DNA from: Paenibacillus durus | GTDB lineage: Bacteria > Bacillota > Bacilli > Paenibacillales > Paenibacillaceae | DNA length: 64,000 nt | Direction: 5' to 3' | Assembly: GCF_000756615.1 (NCBI RefSeq) | Contig: NZ_CP009288.1 | Location: forward strand, 5,766,001 to 5,830,000 | The notes under the pieces: model-generated | What the model saw: only the letters and a program-made list of their open reading frames with translations | Databases searched by the model: none | What the model was told of the DNA's origin: nothing | Shown here: piece by piece, positions 42,118 to 50,448 of the stretch | How the letters are laid out: each line of letters begins with the position of its first letter | Numbering within the stretch: the first letter of the stretch is position 1 | Program-made: the position numbers and the translations under genes

Positions 42118-42532
42118 ATGAGCGGTACGCTGAAGGGACTATTTTTAACTACGGATCTCTCGTTTCTTGTCTATTGGTTGGCCACGGCCTTTCATTGGAT
42201 TCCTCCCGAGTATGCGTATCAGGACTACAACAATCATCTGCTGGTAGTCTGGAATTGATCTTTTTTGCCGCTTGACCTATTGATCTCGGCGACCGGCCTG
42301 CTCAGCCTCTATTATTATCGCAAAACCAGTCCGGTATGGAGACCGCTGGTCCTGATTTCGCTCATCCTCACCTCTTGCTCAGGGCTGCAGGCCATAGCGT
42401 TCTGGGTCATCAAACAGGACTTTGACCTGGCTTGGTGGATTCCCCAATCTGTACCTTCTCCTTTATCCGTTGTTTTTTATACCGGGGCTGGTCCGCGAAA
42501 TATCTTTCACAGCGGTTTCAATGAACCGATGA
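42118..42532 (+). pseudogene. yvaD: yvaD-like (DUF5360) pseudogene
   Basis: The third gene of the operon starts well (AAAGGAGAAATGAAG-ATG) and reads MSGTLKGLFLTTDLSFLVYW with four membrane segments, but codon 47 is TGA where the frame needs Trp (LVVWN-stop-SFLPLDLLIS). A second lesion, a frameshift near 42453, moves the C-terminus (YLLLYPLFFIPGLVREISFT) to the +1 frame. Both must be repaired to recover a complete protein of about 137 residues. The pump gene upstream remains intact. Confidence 0.85.
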
Positions 42533-42609
42533 GCTTAGAACGGGCTGTGCCGAAAAGTTCGGATTGATCTCAGGAGCTTTTACTGTTCACATATATGGGG
42601 GAGACTGCT

Positions 42610-43245
42610 TTGAAGACAACTTATCAGATTGCAATTATTGGGGGGACTGGCAGAGCAGGCCGTTACCTCGCGAAAAAAGCGCTGGAAAGCGGCCACAGCG
42701 TTCGCATGCTTGTCAGGAATCCGGAAAAATTGACTTACCATGATGACAGAATACAGATTATCGCCGGAGATGCCCGTGACGTAAGCTCCATTCGCTCGCT
42801 TCTGGATGGCTGCAATGTTGTCATTAATGCATTCGGACAACCTGTAAAAGCTCTGCCGCTGTACAGCGAAATAACGAGTAATGTCCTTACGGTAATGAAC
42901 GAGTACGGCATCCGCAGGTATATTGGCGTTACCGGCGGATCTATTAACGTAGATGGCGACCGCAAGTCATTGATCAACCGGGTGGCGGCAAAATTGTTTG
43001 AAATTCTGCTCCGAAAGATGATCATGGATAAGAAGAAGGAACTAACTCTTCTGATGAAAAGTGATATTGAATGGACGCTTGTGCGTTTACCCTTTGTAGT
43101 CGAGGGCTCGGAAACGGGGATCATCAAGGAAAATTTAACGGATGTACCGGGTAGAACGATGACGAATGAAGATATAGCAAAATTCCTCATTGACCAGATT
43201 GACGATATGAAGTATGTAAGGAAAACTCCATGTATTTCAAACTGA
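42610..43245 (+). CDS. NAD(P)-binding SDR/NmrA-like protein
   Basis: A 211-residue Rossmann protein with the nucleotide motif IIGGTGRAGRYLAKKA, GDARDVSSIRSLLDGCNVVI, YIGVTGGSINVDGD and LVRLPFVVEG. It belongs to atypical SDR proteins with NAD(P) binding and no clear catalytic tetrad. The start is TTG 42610, since GGGGGAG lies 6 nt before it; ATG 42595 lacks a ribosome site. Its 3' end overlaps the convergent MFS gene by 9 nt. Confidence 0.85.
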   Translation: MKTTYQIAIIGGTGRAGRYLAKKALESGHSVRMLVRNPEKLTYHDDRIQIIAGDARDVSSIRSLLDGCNVVINAFGQPVKALPLYSEITSNVLTVMNEYGIRRYIGVTGGSINVDGDRKSLINRVAAKLFEILLRKMIMDKKKELTLLMKSDIEWTLVRLPFVVEGSETGIIKENLTDVPGRTMTNEDIAKFLIDQIDDMKYVRKTPCISN

Positions 43246-43444
43246 CGTAACATTCCATCGTTCATCATCCGAGGCTGCGCGTGCTCTCCCGCGCCGGTAC
43301 CACTGTACAAGCCCGAGCGAAACCAAGCTGACTGTAAGCAGCAGCCAATACACATGCTGGTATGCGCTCGCCGGCCCGGCATTCCGCTGAACATGCAGAA
43401 GCAGCCCGCACACCGCAACCGAGACGGAACCGCCGAAGAATTGA

Positions 43445-45004
43445 ACAGATTTAGTGTCGCAGTCCCCCGCCTCTAAGCCAACAGCGAAGGTGGGGGTTAG
43501 ACACGTCCGCTTTACCAAACATACGTTCCTGTGTTATGCTTGATCCATCAAACATGCGATGGAGGTGTATCTCATGAAGGTGATCAAAACACTCAAACAT
43601 CCGATTACGTCTCACCACCGCATGCTGGATGCGACTCTCCATGTGTATCAAGAGGCGCTGTCGTTCTTGATTACGGTCATTCATGAGCAGTTTATGGACT
43701 TGGAATCGTTTTCCACCCAAGCGGTGGTGACGGCGGTAGAACGGCTGATTCACCGTACTAAGCATAATCCGAATCCGTTCTATGCTGAGTTTGATCAACG
43801 CTTTTATAAGTTTCCTTCGTACTTCCGCAGAAGTGCCATTGCGGAGGCGTTTGGCATGGTGAAAAGTCATCATTCCCGTTTTGAGTTTTGGCAAGCCAAG
43901 CGGCAACACGCCCAGCAAGAAGGGAAACGCTTTACGAAACCGCCGACACTCCAAGCTCAGCCTCAGGCGTTCCCTTGCTTGTACAAAGGCAATATGTTCA
44001 TTCGAACCTCCGAAAGGGCAGCCAACATCAAGGTATTTCATCAAGGCGATTGGGTCTGGCTCCCCATTACCTTTAAGGGGCAAGACCTATTCAAACGTAA
44101 CGTATGGAGCATGAAAGAATGCAGCCCCACATTGGTTCGGAAAGGAAAACGCTATGCCCTTCATATCGCCTATGAGGGGGATGTGAAGTTGACTCAGACG
44201 GAATTTTCCAAGCAGCGGGTGTGTGCCGTTGAATTTAGGGCTAACGAATTCCGCAGTCTGTTCCGTGATGGACGCAGGCGGCACTGTCTTGGCGAGGACC
44301 TTTATCAACCAAGCCAAAGAAAAAGACCGGATGCGTCAAATCACAGGCAAACTGAAACAAGCCCAGCGACAATCTGGTATAGGCGTAAAACCGAATTTCT
44401 GGCGGCGGATGAACGGCTTACAGACGCACATCGTCCACGATACCGCGCATCAAATCATCGCCTTTGCCCAAAAGCACCGCGCAGAGGTCATTGTCATGGA
44501 GTATTTAGGCAAGATGCGTCTGCCTAAAGGAACGTGGGGAGCCAAACGGTTTCGTGCCAAACTCCAGTTTTGGGCCAAACGTCGCATCCAGACAAAAGTG
44601 ACCGAAATGGCGCATTTCTTGGGGATGCGAGTTTCTATGGTCAACCCTGCGAATACAAGTGCGCTTGCCTTTGATGGCAGTGGGTTTGTACAACGCAACA
44701 CGAAGCGTGATGTTGCTGTATTCGCAACAGGCAAAACGTATCACGCGGACCTTAATGCCTCATATAACATCGGCGCACGATACGTGCTACGTAATATACA
44801 AAAAGCCACATCTGAAAAGATGTGGTTGTCCTTGGAGGCAAAAGACCCTTCATTGGCAAAACGAACGTATTGGACGTTGGCTTCCCTCATTCGGGTGCAA
44901 CAGGCACTGAGTCTTTAGATCATGAAGCTCGCAGCGTGTGCAACCCTGTATCGATGCCAACAGAAGCCCCCACTTCAGGCGTAAGCTAAGTGGGGGAGAG
45001 TTCA
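43445..45004 (+). mobile_element. IS200/IS605-type element carrying only tnpB
   Basis: A 1,560 bp element without terminal inverted repeats or target duplication. Each end has a subterminal hairpin: left CCCCCGCCT...AGGTGGGGG (about 43468-43498), right CCCCCACTT...AAGTGGGGG (about 44968-44996). Exact ends are ambiguous by 1 nt because GAATTGA and TTCA share the last A. It has no Y1 transposase (tnpA), so movement would require one in trans. It interrupts the MFS gene. Confidence 0.8.
43574..44918 (+). pseudogene. tnpB: TnpB (IS605 OrfB) with a single-base frameshift
   Basis: ATG 43574 follows GGAGGTG. The N-terminal two-thirds read normally to KQRVCAV; then one extra base near 44230 (GTTGAATTTAGGG where GTTGATTTAGGG is expected) shifts the frame. 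The remainder (to 44918) continues in the next frame. Repaired, the protein has the RuvC-I Asp (AVDLGLTNSAV), RuvC-II Glu (VIVMEYLG) and RuvC-III Asp (HADLNASYNIGAR). The usual zinc-ribbon cysteines between II and III are absent (NTSALAFDGSGFVQRN). TnpB proteins are RNA-guided nucleases whose guide comes from the right end of the element. Confidence 0.8.
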
Positions 45005-46299
45005 CTCAGCTGTAGTAACCCCATGCCCGACCCCATCATTTCGCGGGGAAGCAGCATGCTGGCTTCATTGTTGAGGGACGCCAGCGTCGCAGAAAAAGAA
45101 GGCGAGAAAACTACATAACCGAACAGGATAACAAACGGCGACGATGCAAGCGAAGAGCTGAACAGGGTTAATACGGCTGCGAGCAGGACATGGCCCAGCA
45201 GCAAAAAGCGAAGGTTGCCATATTTGTCGATCCAATGCCCGACGAAGCGGGTCAGGAACGCGGACAGAATGGCTCCGGGTGCAATTATAAGGCCGATGGT
45301 CAGCGCCGATTGATCGAATACATTGGCCAGCGCCAGCGGCATCAGGAACAGATTCCCTAAATTCAGCACGAGAGCACAGAAGCCGATAACGACCAGCTTT
45401 CCGTAACCCGGATTGGCAAACAATTTGGGGCTGATAAAGGGCTGCTTCGTTCTCTTTAGATGCAAGGCGTGCGCGCCGAAAGAGGCCAGGCTGACCGCCA
45501 GCCAAACCGCCGATCGCCCGGTGATGGCGGCAAGCAGCGTGGCCGCATTAACGACGACAAGGATCGCTCCGGTTAGGTCGAAGGCCGCCTTGCGCGGCTG
45601 CTCTCTTGGAAGCAGAATGAGGAGAACCGGCATTACAAGCAGCACCAGACAAGTAACGGCGAACAGGCCGTTCCAGCCGAAATACTCACTAATGAGACCG
45701 CCGACGATCGGCCCAAGGCCGAAGGCCATGGCGCTGCCCGCCGAGATCATCGCAATCGCCGCGCCGCGGCGTGAGGCCGGAATATACCGGCTGGCCAGCA
45801 CAAGGCCAAGGCCCGCCATGACGCCTGCTCCTGCCGATTGCAGAATCCGGGTAAGCAGCAGGCGGAAATCATGCGCGAAAATGCCAAGCACAGAAGACAG
45901 GCCCAGCGTCGTGAGCCCAATGATGAGCAGCCTGCGGATCGGCACGAGATCGGAGAGCCTGCTGTAAATGACCGTCGACAGCGCGTATCCGATAGAATAG
46001 CTGGAGATAACCCATGACCCAAGGTCGGCTGAAATATGAAGATCCCCGATAATGCTGGGTAGCGATACGTTGAACATCGTCGTATTCATCACGACAATAA
46101 ACAGGCAAAAGGTCCACAGCGGCATTACAACTACACGCTATGCCGTATCCTTACAAGATGAGGTTCTGATGATTGATCCGCATGATTTGACAGATTAATC
46201 GCCTGGTTATATACTCTAGGCGGATGTTTAGCACTTTTTTTAGTAAAACGCACATATGTGCTTTGAACCAGTCCAGCCATGCGAAACGGAGGGATTTTC

Positions 46300-47265
46300 A
46301 TGAGTAAAATCAAGTGGGCCATTATCGGACCGGGCGGCATTGCCCAGGAATTCTCCGAGGCTCTTAAGAAATGCGGCGGCACGCTGTACGCAGTGGGATC
46401 GCGCAGTCTGGATAAAGCACAGCTCTTTGCCGAGCAATACGGAGCAGCCAAAGCTTATGGGGATTATGCTGAAATGCTGCAGGACCCCGAAATCGATACG
46501 GTCTACGTATCCACACCCCATAGCAATCACTATGAATATATTATCGAGAGTCTGAAGCATGGCAAGCATGTACTCGCGGAAAAAGCGATTACCGTCAGCA
46601 TCGCCCAGCTTCGGGAAATCGCGGCTCTGGCTGAAGAAAAAGGCCTTGTCGTGGCGGAAGCGATGACGATTTATCATATGCCTTTGTATGACAAGCTGCG
46701 GCAGATCGTAGACTCCGGCAAGATTGGCCCGCTCAAAATGATCCAGGTCTCCTTCGGCAGCCATAAGGAATACGACGTGAATAACCGGTTCTTCAGCAAG
46801 GATCTGGCAGGGGGAGCGCTGCTCGATATCGGCACCTACGCCCTGTCATTTGCCCGGTTCTTCCTGTCAGCCCAGCCGCAAGAGGTTCTTACGACCTTCA
46901 AGCCGTTCGAGACCGGCGTTGATGAGCAATCGGGCATTATTCTGAAAAATGATGCCGACGAGATGGCGGTTGTCTCCCTGACGATGCGGGCCAAAATGCC
47001 GAAAAGAGGCGTTGTCGCAGGAGAGAACGGATTTATCACCGTGGACAACTTCCCTCGCGCTTCCAAGGCCGTTATCCAGTATCTTGACGGAACTTCGGAA
47101 ACGATTGAAACCGGGAATACGGACGAGGCCCTCCAGTATGAAATCAAGGGTATGGAGCAGTTCATTGCGGCAGGCCGCAGCGGCACGCTTCAGCTGTCCC
47201 TGGACGTTATGGAAATCATGAGCAATGTCAGAGGACAGTGGGGCGTTGTCTATCCTTTTGAATGA
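46300..47265 (+). CDS. Gfo/Idh/MocA-family oxidoreductase
   Basis: A 321-residue NAD(P)-dependent oxidoreductase. The N-terminal Rossmann motif is WAIIGPGGIAQEFSEAL, the conserved lysine is in VLAEKAITVS (EKA where EKP is common) and the C-terminal domain has GGGALLDIGTYALSFARFF-like sequence (GGALLDIGTYAL). Substrates of this family are usually sugars or trans-dihydrodiols. ATG 46300 has CGGAGGG; a longer frame begins upstream without one. It is divergent from the split MFS gene. Confidence 0.88.
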   Translation: MSKIKWAIIGPGGIAQEFSEALKKCGGTLYAVGSRSLDKAQLFAEQYGAAKAYGDYAEMLQDPEIDTVYVSTPHSNHYEYIIESLKHGKHVLAEKAITVSIAQLREIAALAEEKGLVVAEAMTIYHMPLYDKLRQIVDSGKIGPLKMIQVSFGSHKEYDVNNRFFSKDLAGGALLDIGTYALSFARFFLSAQPQEVLTTFKPFETGVDEQSGIILKNDADEMAVVSLTMRAKMPKRGVVAGENGFITVDNFPRASKAVIQYLDGTSETIETGNTDEALQYEIKGMEQFIAAGRSGTLQLSLDVMEIMSNVRGQWGVVYPFE

Positions 47266-47291
47266 GAAAGCTCCACAGCCGTTTGTCCGCC

Positions 47292-47340
47292 AAAAAAACC
47301 GGTCAATGCACAAAATCATGTGTTTGACCGGTTTTGTTTA
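47292..47340. terminator. Bidirectional terminator
   Basis: AAAACCGGTCAA and TTGACCGGTTTT pair perfectly, with an inner ACA..TGT part and flanking A and T runs. It ends at the stop codon of the convergent ArsR gene. Confidence 0.85.
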
Positions 47341-47658
47341 GTTCTCCTTTTCTAGGGTATGCTTCAGGATGGACAGCTTGTTGCTCCAGAACCGCTCATA
47401 GTAGGACAGCCATTCCTGAAGTTCCCCCAGTGGCTCGGGCTGCAGCCGGTACAGCTTCTCTCTTCCGACCTTCCGGCCGCTGACCAGCTTCGCTTCCGAC
47501 AGGATATGCAGATGCTTGGCAATGGCTGTGCGGCTTACCGAGAAATGAGCGGTAATTTCAGAGATGGGCCTTTCTTTCTCGGAAAGCAGCCGAAGCACCT
47601 GCCTGCGGGTCCGATCGGCAATCGCCTGGAATACATCATGCTTCTCCGCTGCCGCCAT
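47338..47658 (-). CDS. ArsR-family transcriptional regulator
   Basis: A 106-residue winged-helix protein (VFQAIADRTRRQVLRLLSEK, ISEITAHFSVSRTAIAKHLH, LVSGRKVGREKLYRLQPEPL). It has no metal-binding cysteines in the recognition helix, and belongs to the SRPBCC-linked subgroup in which the regulator follows an AHSA1-type protein. The start directly follows the SRPBCC stop (TAA-ATG). It is likely an autorepressor acting at the paired AAACC-TTTT-GGTTT-type sites in the operon promoter. Confidence 0.9.
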   Translation of the reverse strand: MAAAEKHDVFQAIADRTRRQVLRLLSEKERPISEITAHFSVSRTAIAKHLHILSEAKLVSGRKVGREKLYRLQPEPLGELQEWLSYYERFWSNKLSILKHTLEKEN

Positions 47659-48093
47659 TTAGGCTTCAACCGCCTTTGTCAGCCGCTCCTGCACGATCGA
47701 TACCCAGCCGCCCGCCATTCGGCCATGAATGACTGAGCTTTTCTCGCCCGCTTTTCCGATGATCTCGTCAGGCTGCTTCCAGCCGCCATGAATAAGCGTA
47801 AATTCCGTCTTTCCATCCAGTTCTTTCAGTTGAAAAGAAACCTTCCACCCCTCGGTATCCCAGGTGAAAGCCAATCTATGAGGCGGATCAAGCTCTGTTA
47901 CCTTGCACGGCGATGGTCCAAAAGGAGATTGCAGATGAAATTCATGCCCGATTTCCGGCTGAAAGTCATTTGGCATAAACCACGCGGCAATTCCTTCGAA
48001 TGTCGCTACTTTATTCCAAACCTGCTCAATCGGCGCATCAATAATGACCGTTTGCACGATATCCGGCATGGCGCCCTGATGTTTATCTTCCAT
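47659..48093 (-). CDS. SRPBCC (AHSA1-like) protein
   Basis: A 144-residue START/Bet v1-like protein: VIIDAPIEQVWNKVATFEGI, AAWFMPNDFQPEIGHEFHLQ, RLAFTWDTEGWKVSFQLKEL, MAGGWVSIVQERL. These fold around a hydrophobic cavity; many form operons with ArsR-type regulators but few have known ligands. ATG 48093 has AGAGGG; the reading frame extends 21 codons upstream over the promoter. Confidence 0.88.
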   Translation of the reverse strand: MEDKHQGAMPDIVQTVIIDAPIEQVWNKVATFEGIAAWFMPNDFQPEIGHEFHLQSPFGPSPCKVTELDPPHRLAFTWDTEGWKVSFQLKELDGKTEFTLIHGGWKQPDEIIGKAGEKSSVIHGRMAGGWVSIVQERLTKAVEA

Positions 48094-48127
48094 GAGATAT
48101 CCCTCTTTCGCTGCTTTTTGAAATAAC

Positions 48128-48177
48128 ACCTTTTGGTTTCGTTTCAGATTATACAAAACCTTTTGGTTTCATGTCAA
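48128..48177 (-). promoter_or_regulatory. SRPBCC-arsR promoter with paired operators
   Basis: Minus-strand TTGACA (48172-48177), 18 nt spacer, TATAAT (48148-48153): both boxes match consensus exactly. The 13-mer ACCTTTTGGTTTC appears at 48128-48140 and again at 48158-48170, exactly 30 bp apart. One copy lies between the -35 and -10 boxes and the other just after the transcription start. Each contains AACC-TTTT-GGTT symmetry (the outer base varies in one copy). Confidence 0.75.
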
Positions 48178-48195
48178 ACCCCGGATGAATTTACC

Positions 48196-49122
48196 TTATC
48201 CGCTCACCAATGCGATGAGCAATGGCAGCACCAGAAAGGAAGCGAGCGTCGTCCATAGAATACAGCGGGACACAAACAGCGGAGAAGCGTTGAAGCGTTC
48301 TGCCAGAATGACCGCGTTAACCGCCACCGGCATGGAGGCAAGAATAAAGAGAACGGAATGGAGCTTCCCGGAAATTCCCAGCAGATTTAGAACCAACAGC
48401 GCCAGCAGGGGACCGATCAGCATCCGCACCGCTATGCCTATCCAGAACGCCGTCCGTTCTCCCTTTGGGCTTGGCATCGTCCCCACCTTCATCATCTGTG
48501 CGCCCAGAATTGCCAGCACAACCGGGGAGTAGGCTCCTGCCGCCATGTTGATTCCTTTAGCCACTTCGGCAGGCAAATGCAGATCAAATCCCCTGAGCAG
48601 CATCGCCAGTATGGCGGCATAGATCGCGGGAAGGGAGAGTACCGATTTGACGGCGTTTTTCACGGAAAAATGGGATCGTGCTGCAAAATAAACGCCAAGC
48701 GTATTGATGATAAGCATCTGCCCAATGATATAGACAGAAGCTTTATCAAGACCCGCCTGTCCAAAGGCGAGCAGAACCAGCGGAATCCCATAGTTTGCGC
48801 TGTTGGTCAAGACGGAAACAAGCGTCAATCCCGCCTGGTCGGGCGCGGAGAATTTCATAACTTTACTGATGCCGCTTGCGGTCCCCCACAGAAGCAGCAC
48901 GTTCAGCAGGGTGAACGCCGCCGTCAAATAGATGTCGTCAAACGAAATCTTCGCATGGGCCAGGGTGTCCAGAATGATGGCAGGGCTTAAAAAATACAGG
49001 TACAACGTAAGCAGCGGCTTCGTATCCAGGCGCTGAAAGCGTTCTATTAGCGCACCGCCAATAATTGGAACCGATAAAGGGACAACGACTTCGATCAGAG
49101 TGGAGAGTACGGTTTGAATCAC
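48196..49122 (-). CDS. AEC-family transporter
   Basis: A 308-residue auxin efflux carrier family protein with ten predicted membrane segments in two inverted halves (VLSTLIEVVVPLSVPIIGGA, then LSPAIILDTLAHAKIS, ANYGIPLVLLAFGQAG, and LASMPVAVNAVILAERFNAS). Bacterial members carry malate, malonate or other organic acids; not determinable here. The start GTG 49122 has CGAGGTG six nt upstream; another GTG at 49131 would overlap that site. Confidence 0.88.
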   Translation of the reverse strand: MIQTVLSTLIEVVVPLSVPIIGGALIERFQRLDTKPLLTLYLYFLSPAIILDTLAHAKISFDDIYLTAAFTLLNVLLLWGTASGISKVMKFSAPDQAGLTLVSVLTNSANYGIPLVLLAFGQAGLDKASVYIIGQMLIINTLGVYFAARSHFSVKNAVKSVLSLPAIYAAILAMLLRGFDLHLPAEVAKGINMAAGAYSPVVLAILGAQMMKVGTMPSPKGERTAFWIGIAVRMLIGPLLALLVLNLLGISGKLHSVLFILASMPVAVNAVILAERFNASPLFVSRCILWTTLASFLVLPLLIALVSG

Positions 49123-49355
49123 GGCAGGCACCTCGTTATGCGGATTATTATCTCTTACTATACCCCGCTGTTCACTACCCGTCTAAGACTTGTAAACAAT
49201 ATCATTGATAGACACCGCCTATATTGGCAACCGGACTTATTGCAGTCCATTGTTGAGCTAACGGGCAGCATGGGCGTAACAGGGGGATATTATATTCCAA
49301 AAGGATATATTATAATTCAGGAAGATATTAAAAATCGTTAAGGGGGACCATACAT

Positions 49356-49685
49356 ATGAAGATAACGGATGTTCCATTTTGTACAATTGACTGGAGTGAG
49401 ATAAGCGCTACTCAACATCCTGGAATTGAAGGTTATGCGTATTGGCGGACATTTGAGATGGGGAACATAAGAGTGCGAATGGTAGAATATACTCCTGGTT
49501 ATATTGCAGACCATTGGTGTAACAGAGGCCACGTTTTGTTAGTACTTGAAGGAGAATTGTATACTGAACTTTCAGATGGAAGAAAATTTAAACTTACGCC
49601 TGGAGTCAGCTATCAGGTAGCTGACGATGCAAATCCACATAGATCATATACGTACACTGGAGCAAAATTATTTATTGTGGACTAA
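49356..49685 (+). CDS. DHCW-motif cupin-fold protein
   Basis: A 109-residue single-domain cupin. The characteristic A-D-H-W-C-N-R-G-H motif (residues 51-58) is present, followed by VLLVLEGELYTELSDGRKFK, the normal cupin turn, and HRSYTYTGAKLFIVD. Probably binds a metal through the two histidines; function unknown. ATG 49356 is 6-9 nt after AAGGGGGA. Its codons are more AT-rich than flanking genes, hinting at transfer. Confidence 0.85.
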   Translation: MKITDVPFCTIDWSEISATQHPGIEGYAYWRTFEMGNIRVRMVEYTPGYIADHWCNRGHVLLVLEGELYTELSDGRKFKLTPGVSYQVADDANPHRSYTYTGAKLFIVD

Positions 49686-49824
49686 AGAAGATGAAAAAAA
49701 CAGCAGCATGGGCGTCTAGGACTTTATTTGCCCAAGACACCTGCTCTGGCAGTTATGATATGCAAATAGGCTCCGGGCGCCAGCTCAGAGCCTCATACTT
49801 AAATGGAGCTAATGAATCCTTGAG

Positions 49825-50115
49825 TTATTCCTCGGGCAAATGCTCCTTGCAAAAAGCGGCCAGCTCTTCTTCCTCATCATCCTCAAGGTCGAATTCAAGA
49901 ATCCGATGCGTCGTCGTTTCCATGACATCATATGTAACGACGCTCACCTCTCCGTCAGCCTCTTTGACTACTGCCCGGACACTGACCCCGTTCTCCGAAT
50001 AAAGCTCGTCCTCTTCCGCAATCTCAAGGTTAATCACAAACTCGTAACGGGTCCCTGCAATAATGCCGAACGGGTCCCGGATCTGTTCAACGGTGTAGCC
50101 CAAAATCGCAAGCAT
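49825..50115 (-). CDS. Conserved hypothetical protein (DUF6509-like)
   Basis: A 96-residue acidic protein with MLAILGYTVEQIRDPFGIIA, GTRYEFVINLEIAEEDELYS, ENGVSVRAVVKEADGEVSVV and a glutamate-rich C-terminus EDDEEEELAAFCKEHL. I believe this corresponds to DUF6509 but cannot confirm by search. ATG 50115 has AAGGAG 10 nt upstream. Confidence 0.7.
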   Translation of the reverse strand: MLAILGYTVEQIRDPFGIIAGTRYEFVINLEIAEEDELYSENGVSVRAVVKEADGEVSVVTYDVMETTTHRILEFDLEDDEEEELAAFCKEHLPEE

Positions 50116-50448
50116 TGATCCCCACTCCTTCTTCATCTTTTATCCGATGCTATCGTATTCAGGAGATCATCATAGCACAGGCTTGGCGGCCAATGCCAGA
50201 TAGGGATTGGGCCCTGCCCTGCCCCGCCCAGCTTCTGTGAGTGCGTTTGTAGATATATCGGATAAAAAATGACCGAGCGAAGCGGCTATGCGGTTCGTCC
50301 GGCTATCCCGTCTTGTAGGCGGCTATCCGAGACATGAGGGTACGAGGAGCATAGTGGTTCTGTACAGAACTATCAATTGTAGAATCACGTCGCCATGCGT
50401 CGCATCGGGAAGAACGCCGCTGTCGTCTGACGACGAAAAATGGGGGAG
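50116..50448. other. Intergenic region with palindrome and short repeats
   Basis: About 330 bp. It contains a perfect 14 bp palindrome GTTCTGTACAGAAC (50357-50370), CGGCTAT three times (50283, 50300, 50320), and GTCGTC-T-GACGAC near 50425 that may help terminate the permease gene. No ORF is supported. Confidence 0.5.

Larger units (their letters stand above)
43237..46125 (-). pseudogene. MFS transporter gene split by an IS element
   Basis: Minus-strand MFS gene in two parts. The N-terminal part (46125 to about 45005) has eleven or so membrane segments (MPLWTFCLFIVVMNTTMFNV, then SLPSIIGDL) and runs into the element, ending artificially. The C-terminal part (about 43444-43237) reads QFFGGSVSVAVCGLLLHVQR and ends at 43237. 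Removing 43445-45004 restores the frame as LLQLS-QFFGGS with no missing codon, showing a clean insertion. The family would be drug-type MFS (DHA2-like with 14 segments possible). The start lacks a clear ribosome site. Confidence 0.85.

Noticed and set aside
49114..49341. 75-codon plus-strand frame ending before the cupin gene
   Set aside because: It overlaps the start of the AEC gene on the other strand, has no ribosome site at any start, and matches nothing I know. It could be a remnant but I cannot support it.
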